A DNA stretch of 15,278 nucleotides from Desulfobulbaceae bacterium (GCA_003517965.1 DOZO01000016.1:1-15278), one strand, 5' to 3'. Counted from the first letter of the stretch, positions 1 to 7,459 are shown. A program made the numbers and translations. Notes: generated from the letters alone by a model not told the origin.

Positions 1-842
1 TCGTCGTGCACCCGGTTGGTCTCGTAGACGTTTTCATAAAGGAAAGCGCGCAGTTCACCGATGCCCTCCAGCAGCCGCGGGGTCATGCGCAAGGTTTCCC
101 CGCCGTTTTTCAGGGTCTGGACCACGAGATCGTGGACCATACTGCCGATCCGCGCGGAATGATTGGCGCCGAACAGCTTTTGCAGGTGGCTGGGGATTTG
201 CGATTCGCTGAGAATCCCGGCTCGGACCGCGTCGTCGAGATCGTGGTTCACATAGGCGATGATATCGGCGATGCGTACTACTCGGCCTTCCATGGTGGCG
301 GGCAGCTCGGAGATGTCCTTGGGCAGGATCTCGCGGCGGCCCTTAGAGTGCTTGGCGATGCCGTCCAGCACCTCCACGGTCAGGTTTAGCCCGGCCCCTT
401 TTTTTTCCAGGATGTTCACCACCCGCAGGCTCTGGTCGTAGTGGCGGAAGCCGCCGGGATAAAGTTCGTTGAGTACCGCCTCCCCCGCGTGGCCGAAGGG
501 GGTGTGGCCCAGATCATGCCCCAGGGCGATGGCCTCGGTAAGATGGCCATTGAGGCGCAGGGCCACGGAGATGGTCCTGGCGATCTGGCTGACTTCCAGC
601 ACATGAGTGAGTCGGGTCCGGTAATGGTCGCCGGTGGGGGCCAGAAAAACTTGCGTTTTATGCTTGAGGCGGCGGAAGGACTTGCAGTGGATGATCCGGT
701 CCCGGTCCCGTTGGTAGGCGACCCGAATGGGGCATTCCTCTTCGGGCCGGAGCCTGCCTTTGCTCTCTCGGCTTCGGGCGGCGCAAGGAGCGAGGCTTAT
801 AGCCTCACGCGCCTCTATCTGCTGACGGATGGAATGATCCAT
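1..842 (-). CDS. dgt: deoxyguanosinetriphosphate triphosphohydrolase-like HD hydrolase, partial (C-terminus off the left edge)
   Basis: HD-superfamily metal-dependent phosphohydrolase of the dGTPase-like family, expected to split dNTPs into deoxynucleoside and triphosphate in the cytoplasm. About 280 residues are visible of a usual 330-345; the reading frame stays open to the left edge. Visible family motifs: YQRDRDRI at 43-50, then SFRRLKHKTQVF; RTRLTHVLEVSQIAR with the first metal His at 80; ALGHDLGHTPFGHAGE with His109-Asp110; and RIADIIAYVNHDLDDA, which carries the later Asp. Start: ATG at 842, preceded by AAGAGG about 9 bases upstream. It lies 93 bp downstream of the ABC-F gene on the same strand with no clear terminator between, so cotranscription is plausible. 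The family call is firm; the true substrate (dGTP or several dNTPs) cannot be read from sequence. Confidence 0.93.
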   Translation of the reverse strand, partial: MDHSIRQQIEAREAISLAPCAARSRESKGRLRPEEECPIRVAYQRDRDRIIHCKSFRRLKHKTQVFLAPTGDHYRTRLTHVLEVSQIARTISVALRLNGHLTEAIALGHDLGHTPFGHAGEAVLNELYPGGFRHYDQSLRVVNILEKKGAGLNLTVEVLDGIAKHSKGRREILPKDISELPATMEGRVVRIADIIAYVNHDLDDAVRAGILSESQIPSHLQKLFGANHSARIGSMVHDLVVQTLKNGGETLRMTPRLLEGIGELRAFLYENVYETNRVHD

Positions 843-935
843 GCTGGAACCTCTTGAAATGATGGGAGAACAGGGTTGAAGATACCGACAAGTATCGAGA
901 AAAACAAGTGGTTATGTCAGCCGTCAGCCTGGGCC

Positions 936-2915
936 TCACTCTTCAATCCTGGCCTCGATTTCTTCTATCCCTGCCAGGGCCTGCTCCCACTCCACATAGC
1001 TTCTTTTTAGCTTGCGGCTCAAAGCGGCATATTCGTTGTTGAGTTCGGCAAAGCGCTCCTGATCCTGATAAAGTGCTGGATCAGCCATAGCCTGCTCCAA
1101 CAGGGTCTTCCTGCCTTCGAGTTGTTCGATCTCCGGTTCACAGCGGTCAACAATCTTTTTGAACGGGGCAATTTCCCTGTTCTTTTGCTGACGCAAGTCC
1201 GCTTGCAGCTTCCGTGACTCTTTGCCTTTTTTTGCCGTTTTATCAGGAGCCGGACTACTTGGCCCTGATTTGGGCGCGTCCGCCGTTTTTTGCGAAAGGC
1301 TGACCGCTTCGGCATGGGTCTTATGCAGATAATAGTCGATATTGCCGTCAAAAATAGTGCCCTGCCCCCCCTTGATCTCCAGCACCTTGCCGACAAAGGA
1401 GTTGGCAAAATAACGGTTGTGAGAAACCACGATGATCGAACCGTCATATTGACGCATCGCCTCCTGGAGTACCTCTTGAGATTGGATATCCAGATGGTTG
1501 GTGGGCTCGTCCAGGATAAGCAGGTTGGCCGGGGTAGCAATCATCTTAGCCAGAGCCACCCGGCTTTTTTCACCGCCAGAGAGTACCCCTACTTTCTTGT
1601 CTACGTCATCGCCGCGAAAGAGGAAAGCCCCCAACAGGGAACGGGTCTGGGTGACACTCAGCTCGTTATTCACCTGGCTCAGGGTTTCCAACACCGTGTA
1701 ACGGGGGTCAAGTTCCTGGGCTTGATGCTGACCAAAATAGGAGATGGTAACATTATGACCTAAGCGGATGATTCCACTGTCCGGAGTGACAAGACCGGCC
1801 AGAATTTTCACCAGGGTGGATTTACCCGCGCCGTTGACCCCGAGCACCGCCAGTTTCTCTCCACGTTGCAAGGTAAAAGAGAGCTCGCTGAAAACGAATT
1901 GTTCACCAAACTGTTTGCTCAGACCCTCAATCTCCAGCACGGTTCTACCAGAGGGCGGAGAAGGCGGAAAGCGAAAGGCAATAGTATTTTCCGTCTCGTC
2001 CAGCTCGATCAGTTCGATCTTGTCCAGCTGCTTCAGGCGGCTCTGCACCTGGGTAGCCTTGGTGGCTTTCGAGCGAAACCGGTCCACGAATTTCATGGTT
2101 TGCTCGATCATGGCCTGCTGGTTTTCGTAGGCCGCCCGCTTGATGATCATCCGGTTTGCCTTATCCACCTGGTATTTCGAGTAATTGCCCTTGTAAACCG
2201 TGAGTTCGCCCAGAGAGATCTCCCAGGTTACGGTGGTGAGGTTGTCGAGAAAGGCGCGGTCATGGGAGATCATCACCATGGCTCCCCGGTGATTCTTCAG
2301 GAAATCTTCAAGCCAGGTGAGCGACTCGATATCCAGATGGTTGGTCGGTTCGTCCAGCAACAAGAGACTCGGCTTTGCAAGGAGGATCTTGGCCAGCATC
2401 AAGCGCATGAGCCAGCCGCCGGAAAAAGAAATACTATCCTTGCTAAAATCGCTTGGGGAAAACCCTAAGCCAATAAGAACCCTTTCGATCTGGGACTCCA
2501 TGGTGAAGATATCGGACTGATCCAACCGATGCTGCAGATCTCCCTGACGGTAAAGAAGGTCAGCAAACCCGGCGTCTTCCGGCGGCACTTGACCCAGGGC
2601 CTGATTGACCTGATCGAGCTCCTTTTGTAGCGACAAGGCCTCGGCAAAGGCGGTTTTCGCTTCTTCAAAGAGGGTGCGCCCAGGGGCAAAGGCGGCAATC
2701 TCCTGGGGAAGATAGCCAATACTGATATTTTTGGATCGGGTCAGAACGCCATCATCCATCTGCCTGACTTGCGCCATGATCTTGAGCAGCGTGGATTTAC
2801 CGGAGCCGTTAACCCCAACCAGGCCTATTTTTTCACCGGGATGAACACGAACCGAAACATTCTTGAAGAGGTGTTTTTGTCCGAACTGAATGGAAAGCTG
2901 ATTAATGGAAAGCAT
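936..2915 (-). CDS. yheS: ABC-F family ATPase, YheS-like
   Basis: Soluble protein with two ABC ATPase domains and no membrane segments, as in ABC-F translation factors that bind the ribosomal E site. Domain 1: Walker A GVNGSGKS (34-41), signature FSGGW (164-168), Walker B DEPTNHLD (188-195). Linker at about 245-310 is rich in basic residues, including FVDRFRSKATKATQVQSRLK, the P-site tRNA-interacting region. Domain 2: Walker A GVNGAGKS near 357, signature LSGGEKS near 444, DEPTNHLD near 468. The C-terminus (about 535-659) is a charged linker plus a probable coiled coil. Length 659 aa, against about 637 for E. coli YheS. The FSGGW signature and the linker resemble YheS more than EttA or Uup. 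The start at 2915 gives a normal N-terminus (MLSINQLSIQFG) but has no clear SD. It is divergent from mazG and probably cotranscribed with the dGTPase-like gene. Exact function unknown; antibiotic resistance is not indicated. Confidence 0.93.
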   Translation of the reverse strand: MLSINQLSIQFGQKHLFKNVSVRVHPGEKIGLVGVNGSGKSTLLKIMAQVRQMDDGVLTRSKNISIGYLPQEIAAFAPGRTLFEEAKTAFAEALSLQKELDQVNQALGQVPPEDAGFADLLYRQGDLQHRLDQSDIFTMESQIERVLIGLGFSPSDFSKDSISFSGGWLMRLMLAKILLAKPSLLLLDEPTNHLDIESLTWLEDFLKNHRGAMVMISHDRAFLDNLTTVTWEISLGELTVYKGNYSKYQVDKANRMIIKRAAYENQQAMIEQTMKFVDRFRSKATKATQVQSRLKQLDKIELIELDETENTIAFRFPPSPPSGRTVLEIEGLSKQFGEQFVFSELSFTLQRGEKLAVLGVNGAGKSTLVKILAGLVTPDSGIIRLGHNVTISYFGQHQAQELDPRYTVLETLSQVNNELSVTQTRSLLGAFLFRGDDVDKKVGVLSGGEKSRVALAKMIATPANLLILDEPTNHLDIQSQEVLQEAMRQYDGSIIVVSHNRYFANSFVGKVLEIKGGQGTIFDGNIDYYLHKTHAEAVSLSQKTADAPKSGPSSPAPDKTAKKGKESRKLQADLRQQKNREIAPFKKIVDRCEPEIEQLEGRKTLLEQAMADPALYQDQERFAELNNEYAALSRKLKRSYVEWEQALAGIEEIEARIEE

Positions 2916-2939
2916 GAGTATACGCTATAATCCGTTGTG

Positions 2940-2976
2940 CAATAAATTATTGATTGTCTGTTCAAGAAAAACAATC
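2940..2976. promoter_or_regulatory. palindromes in the divergent yheS/mazG intergenic region
   Basis: A perfect 13-base palindrome, CAATAA-A-TTATTG, occupies 2940-2952. It is followed by an inverted repeat, GATTGT at 2952-2957 and ACAATC at 2971-2976. Both lie 25-61 bp upstream of the yheS start and 140 bp or more upstream of mazG. Such dyads between divergent genes can be operators, but AT-rich sequence gives short palindromes by chance. No regulator is identified. Confidence 0.3.
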
Positions 2977-3051
2977 GCCTTGTATAACACATTAAGTCAG
3001 GTATTTCTAATTTATGTTGCCGGCGAGCGATCACAGGGCCCGACATCTGCT

Positions 3052-3080
3052 TTGTTATCCTCCCCAAGAAATGGTATATA
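3052..3080 (+). promoter_or_regulatory. candidate sigma70 promoter for mazG
   Basis: A -35 box TTGTTA (3052-3057, 4/6 to consensus), a 17-base spacer and a -10 box TATATA (3075-3080, 4/6) lie 38 bp upstream of the mazG ATG. The spacer end and -10 (GGTATATAA) recur in the same role upstream of tkt. Confidence 0.45.
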
Positions 3081-3118
3081 AGATTCTTCGTCCCCAAAAT
3101 TTAGATAAAGGCAGACCC

Positions 3119-3562
3119 ATGACACCTATTGCGGAAAAATTTTTGGCCCTTCTTGAGATTACTAACCGCCTCCGGGCCCCTGATGGATGCCCTTGGGATC
3201 AAAAACAGACCCCTCAAAGTTTTAAGCATTATCTGCTTGAAGAAACTCAGGAAGTGCTCGAGGCAATCGACGCTGACAACCCTGCCCACATCTGCGAGGA
3301 GCTGGGAGATCTCCTGTTTCAGATTATTTTCCTCAGCAATCTCTACCAGGAAAAAAATCTTTTTACCCTTGCTGAGGTAATTGACTCCATTACCACCAAG
3401 ATGATCCGCCGTCATCCCCATGTGTTCGGCGAGGCAACGGTTGCCTCAGAACAGGAGCTTCGCCAACAGTGGCAAAGGATAAAAAATCAGGAAAACGCGG
3501 AGAAATTGCAGGCGAAAGAAGGGCGATCCACCACACTTGCCTCGGAAAACCTTACACTTTAA
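3119..3562 (+). CDS. mazG: MazG nucleoside triphosphate pyrophosphohydrolase, single-domain form
   Basis: Hydrolyses (d)NTPs to monophosphate and pyrophosphate, a cytoplasmic house-cleaning and stress role. The N-terminal MazG signature is complete: RAPDGCPWDQKQTPQSF (19-35), the metal-binding EETQE (41-45) and EELGDLLFQ (60-68), then RRHPHVFG. Length is 147 aa, whereas E. coli MazG is about 263 aa with two tandem domains; the second domain is absent and the frame ends in a short charged tail. The catalytic EExxE and ExxD residues are intact, so it should be active. Start chosen at ATG 3119 (AAAGG upstream). An in-frame ATG at 3014 would add 35 residues that do not resemble the family and would cross the probable promoter. 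It is divergent from yheS. Confidence 0.93.
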   Translation: MTPIAEKFLALLEITNRLRAPDGCPWDQKQTPQSFKHYLLEETQEVLEAIDADNPAHICEELGDLLFQIIFLSNLYQEKNLFTLAEVIDSITTKMIRRHPHVFGEATVASEQELRQQWQRIKNQENAEKLQAKEGRSTTLASENLTL

Positions 3563-3599
3563 GGCTTGAGCCTATACAGCCGAATAACTACGAAAACGA

Positions 3600-3628
3600 T
3601 TGACAAAAAAATGGTTAATTGCTATCAA
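3600..3628 (+). promoter_or_regulatory. candidate sigma70 promoter for the rpsF operon
   Basis: A perfect -35 TTGACA (3600-3605), exactly 17 bases, then TATCAA (3623-3628, 4/6 to TATAAT). Transcription would start near 3635, giving a leader of about 120 nt before rpsF. Confidence 0.6.
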
Positions 3629-3643
3629 GTGCGATTGTTTTTT

Positions 3644-3686
3644 GTAACCATTCAAATCCATACTGGAACTGGACGGTTACTTTTTT
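3644..3686 (+). terminator. terminator-like hairpin in the rpsF leader (possible attenuator, or mazG terminator)
   Basis: GTAACC (3644-3649) pairs with GGTTAC (3675-3680), directly followed by six Ts (3681-3686). The loop can form an inner TCCA-TAC-TGGA hairpin (3657-3667). ATGGTTA at 3611-3617 can instead pair with TAACCAT at 3645-3651, so the two pairings exclude each other in a read-through transcript. The stem is only 6 bp and half A/T, so efficiency is uncertain. Confidence 0.4.
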
Positions 3687-3694
3687 CCCACATA

Positions 3695-3750
3695 CCTCCT
3701 TGCTCTTCGCATGAAACGCAAAAAGCAAGGGCCACATGACCACAAGGAGG
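3695..3750 (+). promoter_or_regulatory. SD-sequestering structure in the rpsF leader (candidate S6:S18 autoregulatory element)
   Basis: CCTCCTTG (3695-3702) is perfectly complementary to CAAGGAGG (3743-3750), which contains the rpsF SD. The overlapping CCTTGC (3698-3703) can instead pair with GCAAGG (3725-3730), which would free the SD. In many bacteria the S6:S18 complex represses its own operon through a structured rpsF leader. Whether this fits the published consensus motif cannot be decided by eye. Confidence 0.5.
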
Positions 3751-3755
3751 AAGCA

Positions 3756-4127
3756 ATGCGTAGGTACGAGACAATTGTTATTGTCAGACCGGGAGCCGGA
3801 GAAACTGAATTCTCTGCGGTTGCCGACAAGGTAACTGGAACAATCGAAAGTTTTAACGGATCAATCGTGAGAACTGACCGGTGGGGCCTGAAAAAATTGG
3901 CTTACCCCATCAAGAAAGAAATCCAGGGTGATTTTCTCTATGTCGAATATGCCGGTCTGCCTGATGGCGTAAAAGAAATGGAGCGGCTCATCCGCATTGA
4001 TGACCGGGTTTTGAAGTTCATGACGGTAAAAACCCAGGATGTATTCACCCCGGATGCCCCCAAGCCAGAAGGGCTTGCCGAACCGGAAACCAGCCCTGAT
4101 GAAGCTACAGACGAAGCCTCTGAATAG
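3756..4127 (+). CDS. rpsF: 30S ribosomal protein S6
   Basis: Small-subunit protein that binds 16S rRNA as a dimer with S18 in the platform. It begins MRRYETIVIVRPG and carries the family core WGLKKLAYPIKKEIQGDF and IRIDDRVLKFMTVK. Length is 123 aa, with an acidic tail after about residue 100 (PEGLAEPETSPDEATDEASE), as often seen in S6. Start chosen at ATG 3756, which has AAGGAGG 5 bases upstream. An in-frame ATG at 3711 would add 15 residues and lies inside the leader structure. First gene of the rpsF-rpsR-DUF2232-rplI-dnaB run, probably autoregulated through its leader. Confidence 0.97.
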   Translation: MRRYETIVIVRPGAGETEFSAVADKVTGTIESFNGSIVRTDRWGLKKLAYPIKKEIQGDFLYVEYAGLPDGVKEMERLIRIDDRVLKFMTVKTQDVFTPDAPKPEGLAEPETSPDEATDEASE

Positions 4128-4163
4128 TTTATTGCCACCCATCGCAAACAAACTATAGCTGAG

Positions 4164-4184
4164 TTGAGCAGCTTGTCTGCTCAA
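4164..4184 (+). other. intercistronic hairpin between rpsF and rpsR
   Basis: TTGAGCAG (4164-4171), loop CTTGT, CTGCTCAA (4177-4184): a perfect 8-bp stem. It is enclosed by a 6-bp pair, CACCCA (4136-4141) with TGGGTG (4202-4207). No U-tract follows, so it is more likely a processing or stability element than a terminator. Confidence 0.45.
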
Positions 4185-4243
4185 ACGAAACTTATACCCT
4201 TTGGGTGCATACTTATATAGCGAACCCGAAAAGAGGAATAACC

Positions 4244-4486
4244 ATGGTTATTAAGAAAAAGAAGGTTTTTAACCGGCGCAAGGTTTGTCGGTTCTGCACA
4301 GACAAGAGCTTGATGATTGATTATAAGGATGTCAAAACCCTACGCAATTTTGTAACGGAGCGCGGCAAGATTATACCGCGGCGCATCTATGGCAACTGTG
4401 CCCATCATCAAAGGCAGCTTACCGAGGCAATCAAGCGGGCGCGTCAGATTGCTCTGTTGCCTTATGCCGGACAGGCTCACCAGTAA
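4244..4486 (+). CDS. rpsR: 30S ribosomal protein S18
   Basis: Partner of S6 in the 30S platform. 80 aa with the family core DYKDVKTLRNFVTERGKIIPRR and the tail RQLTEAIKRARQIALLP. The CRFC pair near the N-terminus and the later NCAHH match the Cys-containing (C+, probably zinc-binding) form of S18. Start chosen at ATG 4244, with AAGAGG 7 bases upstream; an ATG at 4205 in the same frame would add 13 unrelated residues. A 116-bp gap with hairpins separates it from rpsF, and only 14 bp separate it from the next gene. Confidence 0.97.
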   Translation: MVIKKKKVFNRRKVCRFCTDKSLMIDYKDVKTLRNFVTERGKIIPRRIYGNCAHHQRQLTEAIKRARQIALLPYAGQAHQ

Positions 4487-4500
4487 AAAAGCCAGAAACT

Positions 4501-5478
4501 ATGTTTTTGCCTACAGGAGCAAGCAAACAGATAAAGACCAGCGTGGCTATCGCAATAACAGCCTTCGTTTTTATTGTGCCGACAGTTGCTGTCGGCCTGG
4601 AATGGCTCCTTTGTCTGATGCCTTTGCCCGTTTATTATCTACTGAGCGTCTACGGCCAGAAACAGGGTGGGTTCGTTATCAGCATAGCCCTTGGCCTTAC
4701 AATCGGCATGACTTTATGGACCGGCGCCATTTCTGGTCTTTTTTTCACACTGACTCTTCTGCCAGTTGGCGTTATCCTTGCCAACGCAGACAGGAATAAT
4801 GAGTCAGCCCAGCGCGCCGGCACAAAGAGCATTGGCTATCTCGTCTTTATCTGGCTTGTCTCGGGTTGGCTACTCGGCCTGGCAACCCAAAGCAATCCTT
4901 ATCTTGACCTGCGGCAGAGTCTGGATAAGGGTTTTGAAACAACCTTTTCTTTGTATCAGGATTCAGGACGTTTTAAGGCTGATGATCTTGCCACGATTAA
5001 AGACTTTATCACCCAGCTTAGAGAACAGGTAGCACAGCTTTTCCCTGCCTTGCTTCTCATCTCGGTCATTTGTACCGTCTGGCTCAACATCGTAATTGGA
5101 CAATGGCTATTGAGGAAAAAAGATCCCTCCCGCATAAATCGGGAAGATTTTAAAAACTGGCGGCTCCCGGAATTGCTGGTCTGGTTAGTGATACTGACAG
5201 GATTCTCTCTTCTTATGCCCCATGCGAAGCTCAACACCCTGAGCTTAAATGCAGGCTTGGTGCTTTTGGTTCTTTATCTCTCGCAGGGCCTGGCGATTGT
5301 TTCGAGCCTGATGCAAAAATGGTCACTGCCACTGGTGGTCAGAATTATTATATACAATCTCCTGTTCTTGCAGATTTACGGCATCGGCTTTATAGCCGCT
5401 CTCGGCCTTGCTGATGTCTGGGTTGATTTCAGGAAGCAACGAATCGAAAAAGATGCGGATGACATCTCGATGTCTTAG
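4501..5478 (+). CDS. DUF2232 (YybS-like) integral membrane protein
   Basis: A 325-aa polytopic membrane protein of unknown function. Hydrophobic segments are visible at about 14-45, 55-90, 102-125, 180-207, 225-250, 255-275 and 290-310, with a soluble stretch at about 130-178 that includes YLDLRQSLDKGFETTFSLYQ. The latter (start of the DUF2232 loop) and the place between rpsR and rplI match the DUF2232/YybS family, which sits in this operon in several bacterial groups. The start at 4501 has no evident SD and lies 14 bp after the rpsR stop, which suggests translational coupling. The C-terminus is charged (RKQRIEKDADD) and probably cytoplasmic. Function not known; the operon suggests a constitutive role. 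Confidence 0.8.
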   Translation: MFLPTGASKQIKTSVAIAITAFVFIVPTVAVGLEWLLCLMPLPVYYLLSVYGQKQGGFVISIALGLTIGMTLWTGAISGLFFTLTLLPVGVILANADRNNESAQRAGTKSIGYLVFIWLVSGWLLGLATQSNPYLDLRQSLDKGFETTFSLYQDSGRFKADDLATIKDFITQLREQVAQLFPALLLISVICTVWLNIVIGQWLLRKKDPSRINREDFKNWRLPELLVWLVILTGFSLLMPHAKLNTLSLNAGLVLLVLYLSQGLAIVSSLMQKWSLPLVVRIIIYNLLFLQIYGIGFIAALGLADVWVDFRKQRIEKDADDISMS

Positions 5479-5504
5479 CCAAAACAATTGACTATGAAAC
5501 TGGA

Positions 5505-5529
5505 TCCCTTTCTCAGGGGCTTTATTTTT
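5505..5529 (+). terminator. weak terminator-like hairpin before rplI
   Basis: TCCCT (5505-5509) pairs with AGGGG (5515-5519, one T-G pair) across a 5-base loop and is followed by CTTTATTTTT. The stem is short, so at most partial termination or attenuation is expected within the operon. Confidence 0.3.
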
Positions 5530-5577
5530 CAGCAATAATGAATCCCGATAAAACCTGGGTTCAACCGGAGGTACAAC

Positions 5578-6030
5578 ATGGAACTAATTTTAAAACACAC
5601 CATTGACACCCTTGGAGAAGAAGGCGATGTTGTTAAGGTAAAGGGCGGCTATGGTCGCAACTTCCTGATTCCTCGTCGTCTTGCCGTGCCCGCCACCAAG
5701 GCAAACCTTACCAATCTGGAAAAGGAAAAGGCCGCCATTGTGGCAAGAAAGAAAAGTCAGCGTGACGAGGCGGAAACTCTGGCCAAGAAGATAACGGAAG
5801 CCAAGGTGGTCATTAACCATCGTTCAGGAGATGACAACAAACTCTATGGTTCCGTCACCTCCACTGACATTGCTGAAAAGCTCGCCGCTCTCGGCATCGA
5901 ACTCGACAAGAAAAAGATCATGCTTGCCGAGCCCATCAAGACCCTGGGCGTCACCATGGTACCGGTAAAAATCGGCTTCCAGATTTCCGCGGAAATCACG
6001 GTGGAAATCCTGCCCCTGGCCGCGGAATAG
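5578..6030 (+). CDS. rplI: 50S ribosomal protein L9
   Basis: Large-subunit protein that binds 23S rRNA near the L1 stalk base. The N-terminal rRNA-binding domain shows MELILKHTIDTLGEEGDVV and GGYGRNFLIPRRLAVPAT. The long charged connecting helix (about 42-75) is rich in Lys and Glu. The C-terminal domain contains GDDNKLYGSVTSTDIAEKLA. Length is 150 aa, close to the usual 148. Start at 5578 has a strong SD, GGAGG at 5567-5571, 6 bases upstream. It precedes dnaB as in many bacteria. Confidence 0.97.
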   Translation: MELILKHTIDTLGEEGDVVKVKGGYGRNFLIPRRLAVPATKANLTNLEKEKAAIVARKKSQRDEAETLAKKITEAKVVINHRSGDDNKLYGSVTSTDIAEKLAALGIELDKKKIMLAEPIKTLGVTMVPVKIGFQISAEITVEILPLAAE

Positions 6031-6048
6031 CGCAGATAACCGAGTTGA

Positions 6049-6066
6049 GGGGCGGAAAATCGCCCC
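6049..6066 (+). other. GC-rich hairpin between rplI and dnaB
   Basis: GGGGCG (6049-6054), loop GAAAAT, CGCCCC (6061-6066): a stable 6-bp stem. It is followed by CCTTCCTTC rather than a run of T, so it may be a weak terminator or an mRNA processing or stability element that lowers dnaB relative to the ribosomal genes. Confidence 0.45.
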
Positions 6067-6091
6067 CTTCCTTCACAACCAATGATAATCC

Positions 6092-7459
6092 ATGGAATCA
6101 GGCCCAGGATCTACCACCACTCACCGTTTGCCCCCGCAGAATCTTGAGGCCGAACAATGTGTTCTCGGCTCAATCATGCTGCAACAAGGAGCCATGCCCA
6201 GGGCGGCGGAGATTCTGACCGAAGACGATTTTTACCGCGACGCACACAAATACATCTTTTCCGCCATGATTACCCTGTTTGACCGTGGCGAACCCCTCGA
6301 TCTCATCACTGTTTCCAATCTCTTAAAAGATAATAATCGCTTTGAGGCTACTGGCGGCCCCACCTACCTGGCCACCCTGACCGATATTGTGCCGGTTGCC
6401 GCCAACATTGCCTATTACGCCAGAATAGTGCGGGAAAAAGCCATCCTCCGCAAGCTGATCGCCACCGGTACCGAGATCGCCAGCCGCTGCTACGAAGAAC
6501 AGGACGATATCGACGGACTCCTTGATGACGTGGAAACAACCGTCTTTGAGATCTCCCGAGCCAAGAGCGGTCAGTCCTACCACTCGCTCAAGACCGTTAT
6601 CTCCAGCACCTTCAAATACATCGAACAGCTCTACGAACGCAAAGAACATATCACTGGTGTGCCCACCGAATATCACGATTTTGACAAAATGACCGCCGGG
6701 TTGCAACGCTCTGATCTCATCATTCTGGCCGGTCGTCCCAGTATGGGCAAAACTGCCCTGGCCATCAGCATAGCGCAAAACGCTACCCTGCTCCACAAAG
6801 TGCCGGTGGCAATATTCAGCCTGGAAATGTCTAAAGAACAACTGGGCATGAGAATGCTCTGTTCTATCAGCCGGGTTGATGCCCAGCGCCTGCGGACCGG
6901 CTTTCTCAAGGATCAGGACTGGCCCAAGCTTACCCGGGCGGTGACTCAGCTTTCCGAGGCGCCCATCTATATCGACGACACCCCGGCCATCACAGTACTG
7001 GAGATGCGGGCCAAGGCCAGACGCCTGAAAACGGAACACAACATCGGCATGGTGGTGGTGGATTATCTGCAGTTGATGCGGGGCAGAACAAATGCCCAGT
7101 CCCGCGAACAGGAAATCAGTGAAATATCCCGCTCGCTCAAAGCCATGGCCAAGGAGCTCAACATCCCGGTTGTCGCTCTTTCTCAGCTGAACCGCAGCCT
7201 GGAAAGCCGCCCCAACAAAAGGCCCCAGCTTTCCGACCTGCGCGAATCAGGCGCCATCGAACAGGATGCCGATTTAATCGTCTTCATCTATCGGGATGAG
7301 GTGTACAATAAGGCCGAGGATAACCCAAGAAAGGGTATCGCCGAGATTATCATCGGCAAACAGCGTAATGGGCCAACCGGCACCGTGGAGTTGGCCTTTC
7401 TTGACCGCTTCACCACCTTTGAAAATCTTGCCCACCATAATTTCCCGTCAACTGAATAG
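6092..7459 (+). CDS. dnaB: replicative DNA helicase DnaB
   Basis: Hexameric ATP-driven helicase that unwinds DNA at the replication fork and contacts primase. N-terminal domain: PPQNLEAEQCVLGSIM through YARIVREKAILRKLI (about 14-122). RecA-like C-terminal domain: Walker A GRPSMGKT (214-221), FSLEMSKEQL, Walker B VVVDYLQLM (321-329), then QLNRSLESRPNKRPQLSDLR and the IIIGKQRNGPTG loop. Length 455 aa is normal, and no intein interrupts the Walker motifs. Start at 6092 has no clear SD; no better ATG is near. It follows rplI by 61 bp with a hairpin between. Confidence 0.97.
   Translation: MESGPGSTTTHRLPPQNLEAEQCVLGSIMLQQGAMPRAAEILTEDDFYRDAHKYIFSAMITLFDRGEPLDLITVSNLLKDNNRFEATGGPTYLATLTDIVPVAANIAYYARIVREKAILRKLIATGTEIASRCYEEQDDIDGLLDDVETTVFEISRAKSGQSYHSLKTVISSTFKYIEQLYERKEHITGVPTEYHDFDKMTAGLQRSDLIILAGRPSMGKTALAISIAQNATLLHKVPVAIFSLEMSKEQLGMRMLCSISRVDAQRLRTGFLKDQDWPKLTRAVTQLSEAPIYIDDTPAITVLEMRAKARRLKTEHNIGMVVVDYLQLMRGRTNAQSREQEISEISRSLKAMAKELNIPVVALSQLNRSLESRPNKRPQLSDLRESGAIEQDADLIVFIYRDEVYNKAEDNPRKGIAEIIIGKQRNGPTGTVELAFLDRFTTFENLAHHNFPSTE

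Noticed and set aside
6..857. Plus-strand open frames over the left end
   Set aside because: They are antisense shadows of the dGTPase-like gene, whose minus-strand frame carries all HD motifs.
1290..2520. Plus-strand open frames of up to 200 codons opposite yheS
   Set aside because: Antisense shadows of an ABC-F gene with complete motifs; no SD or family match.
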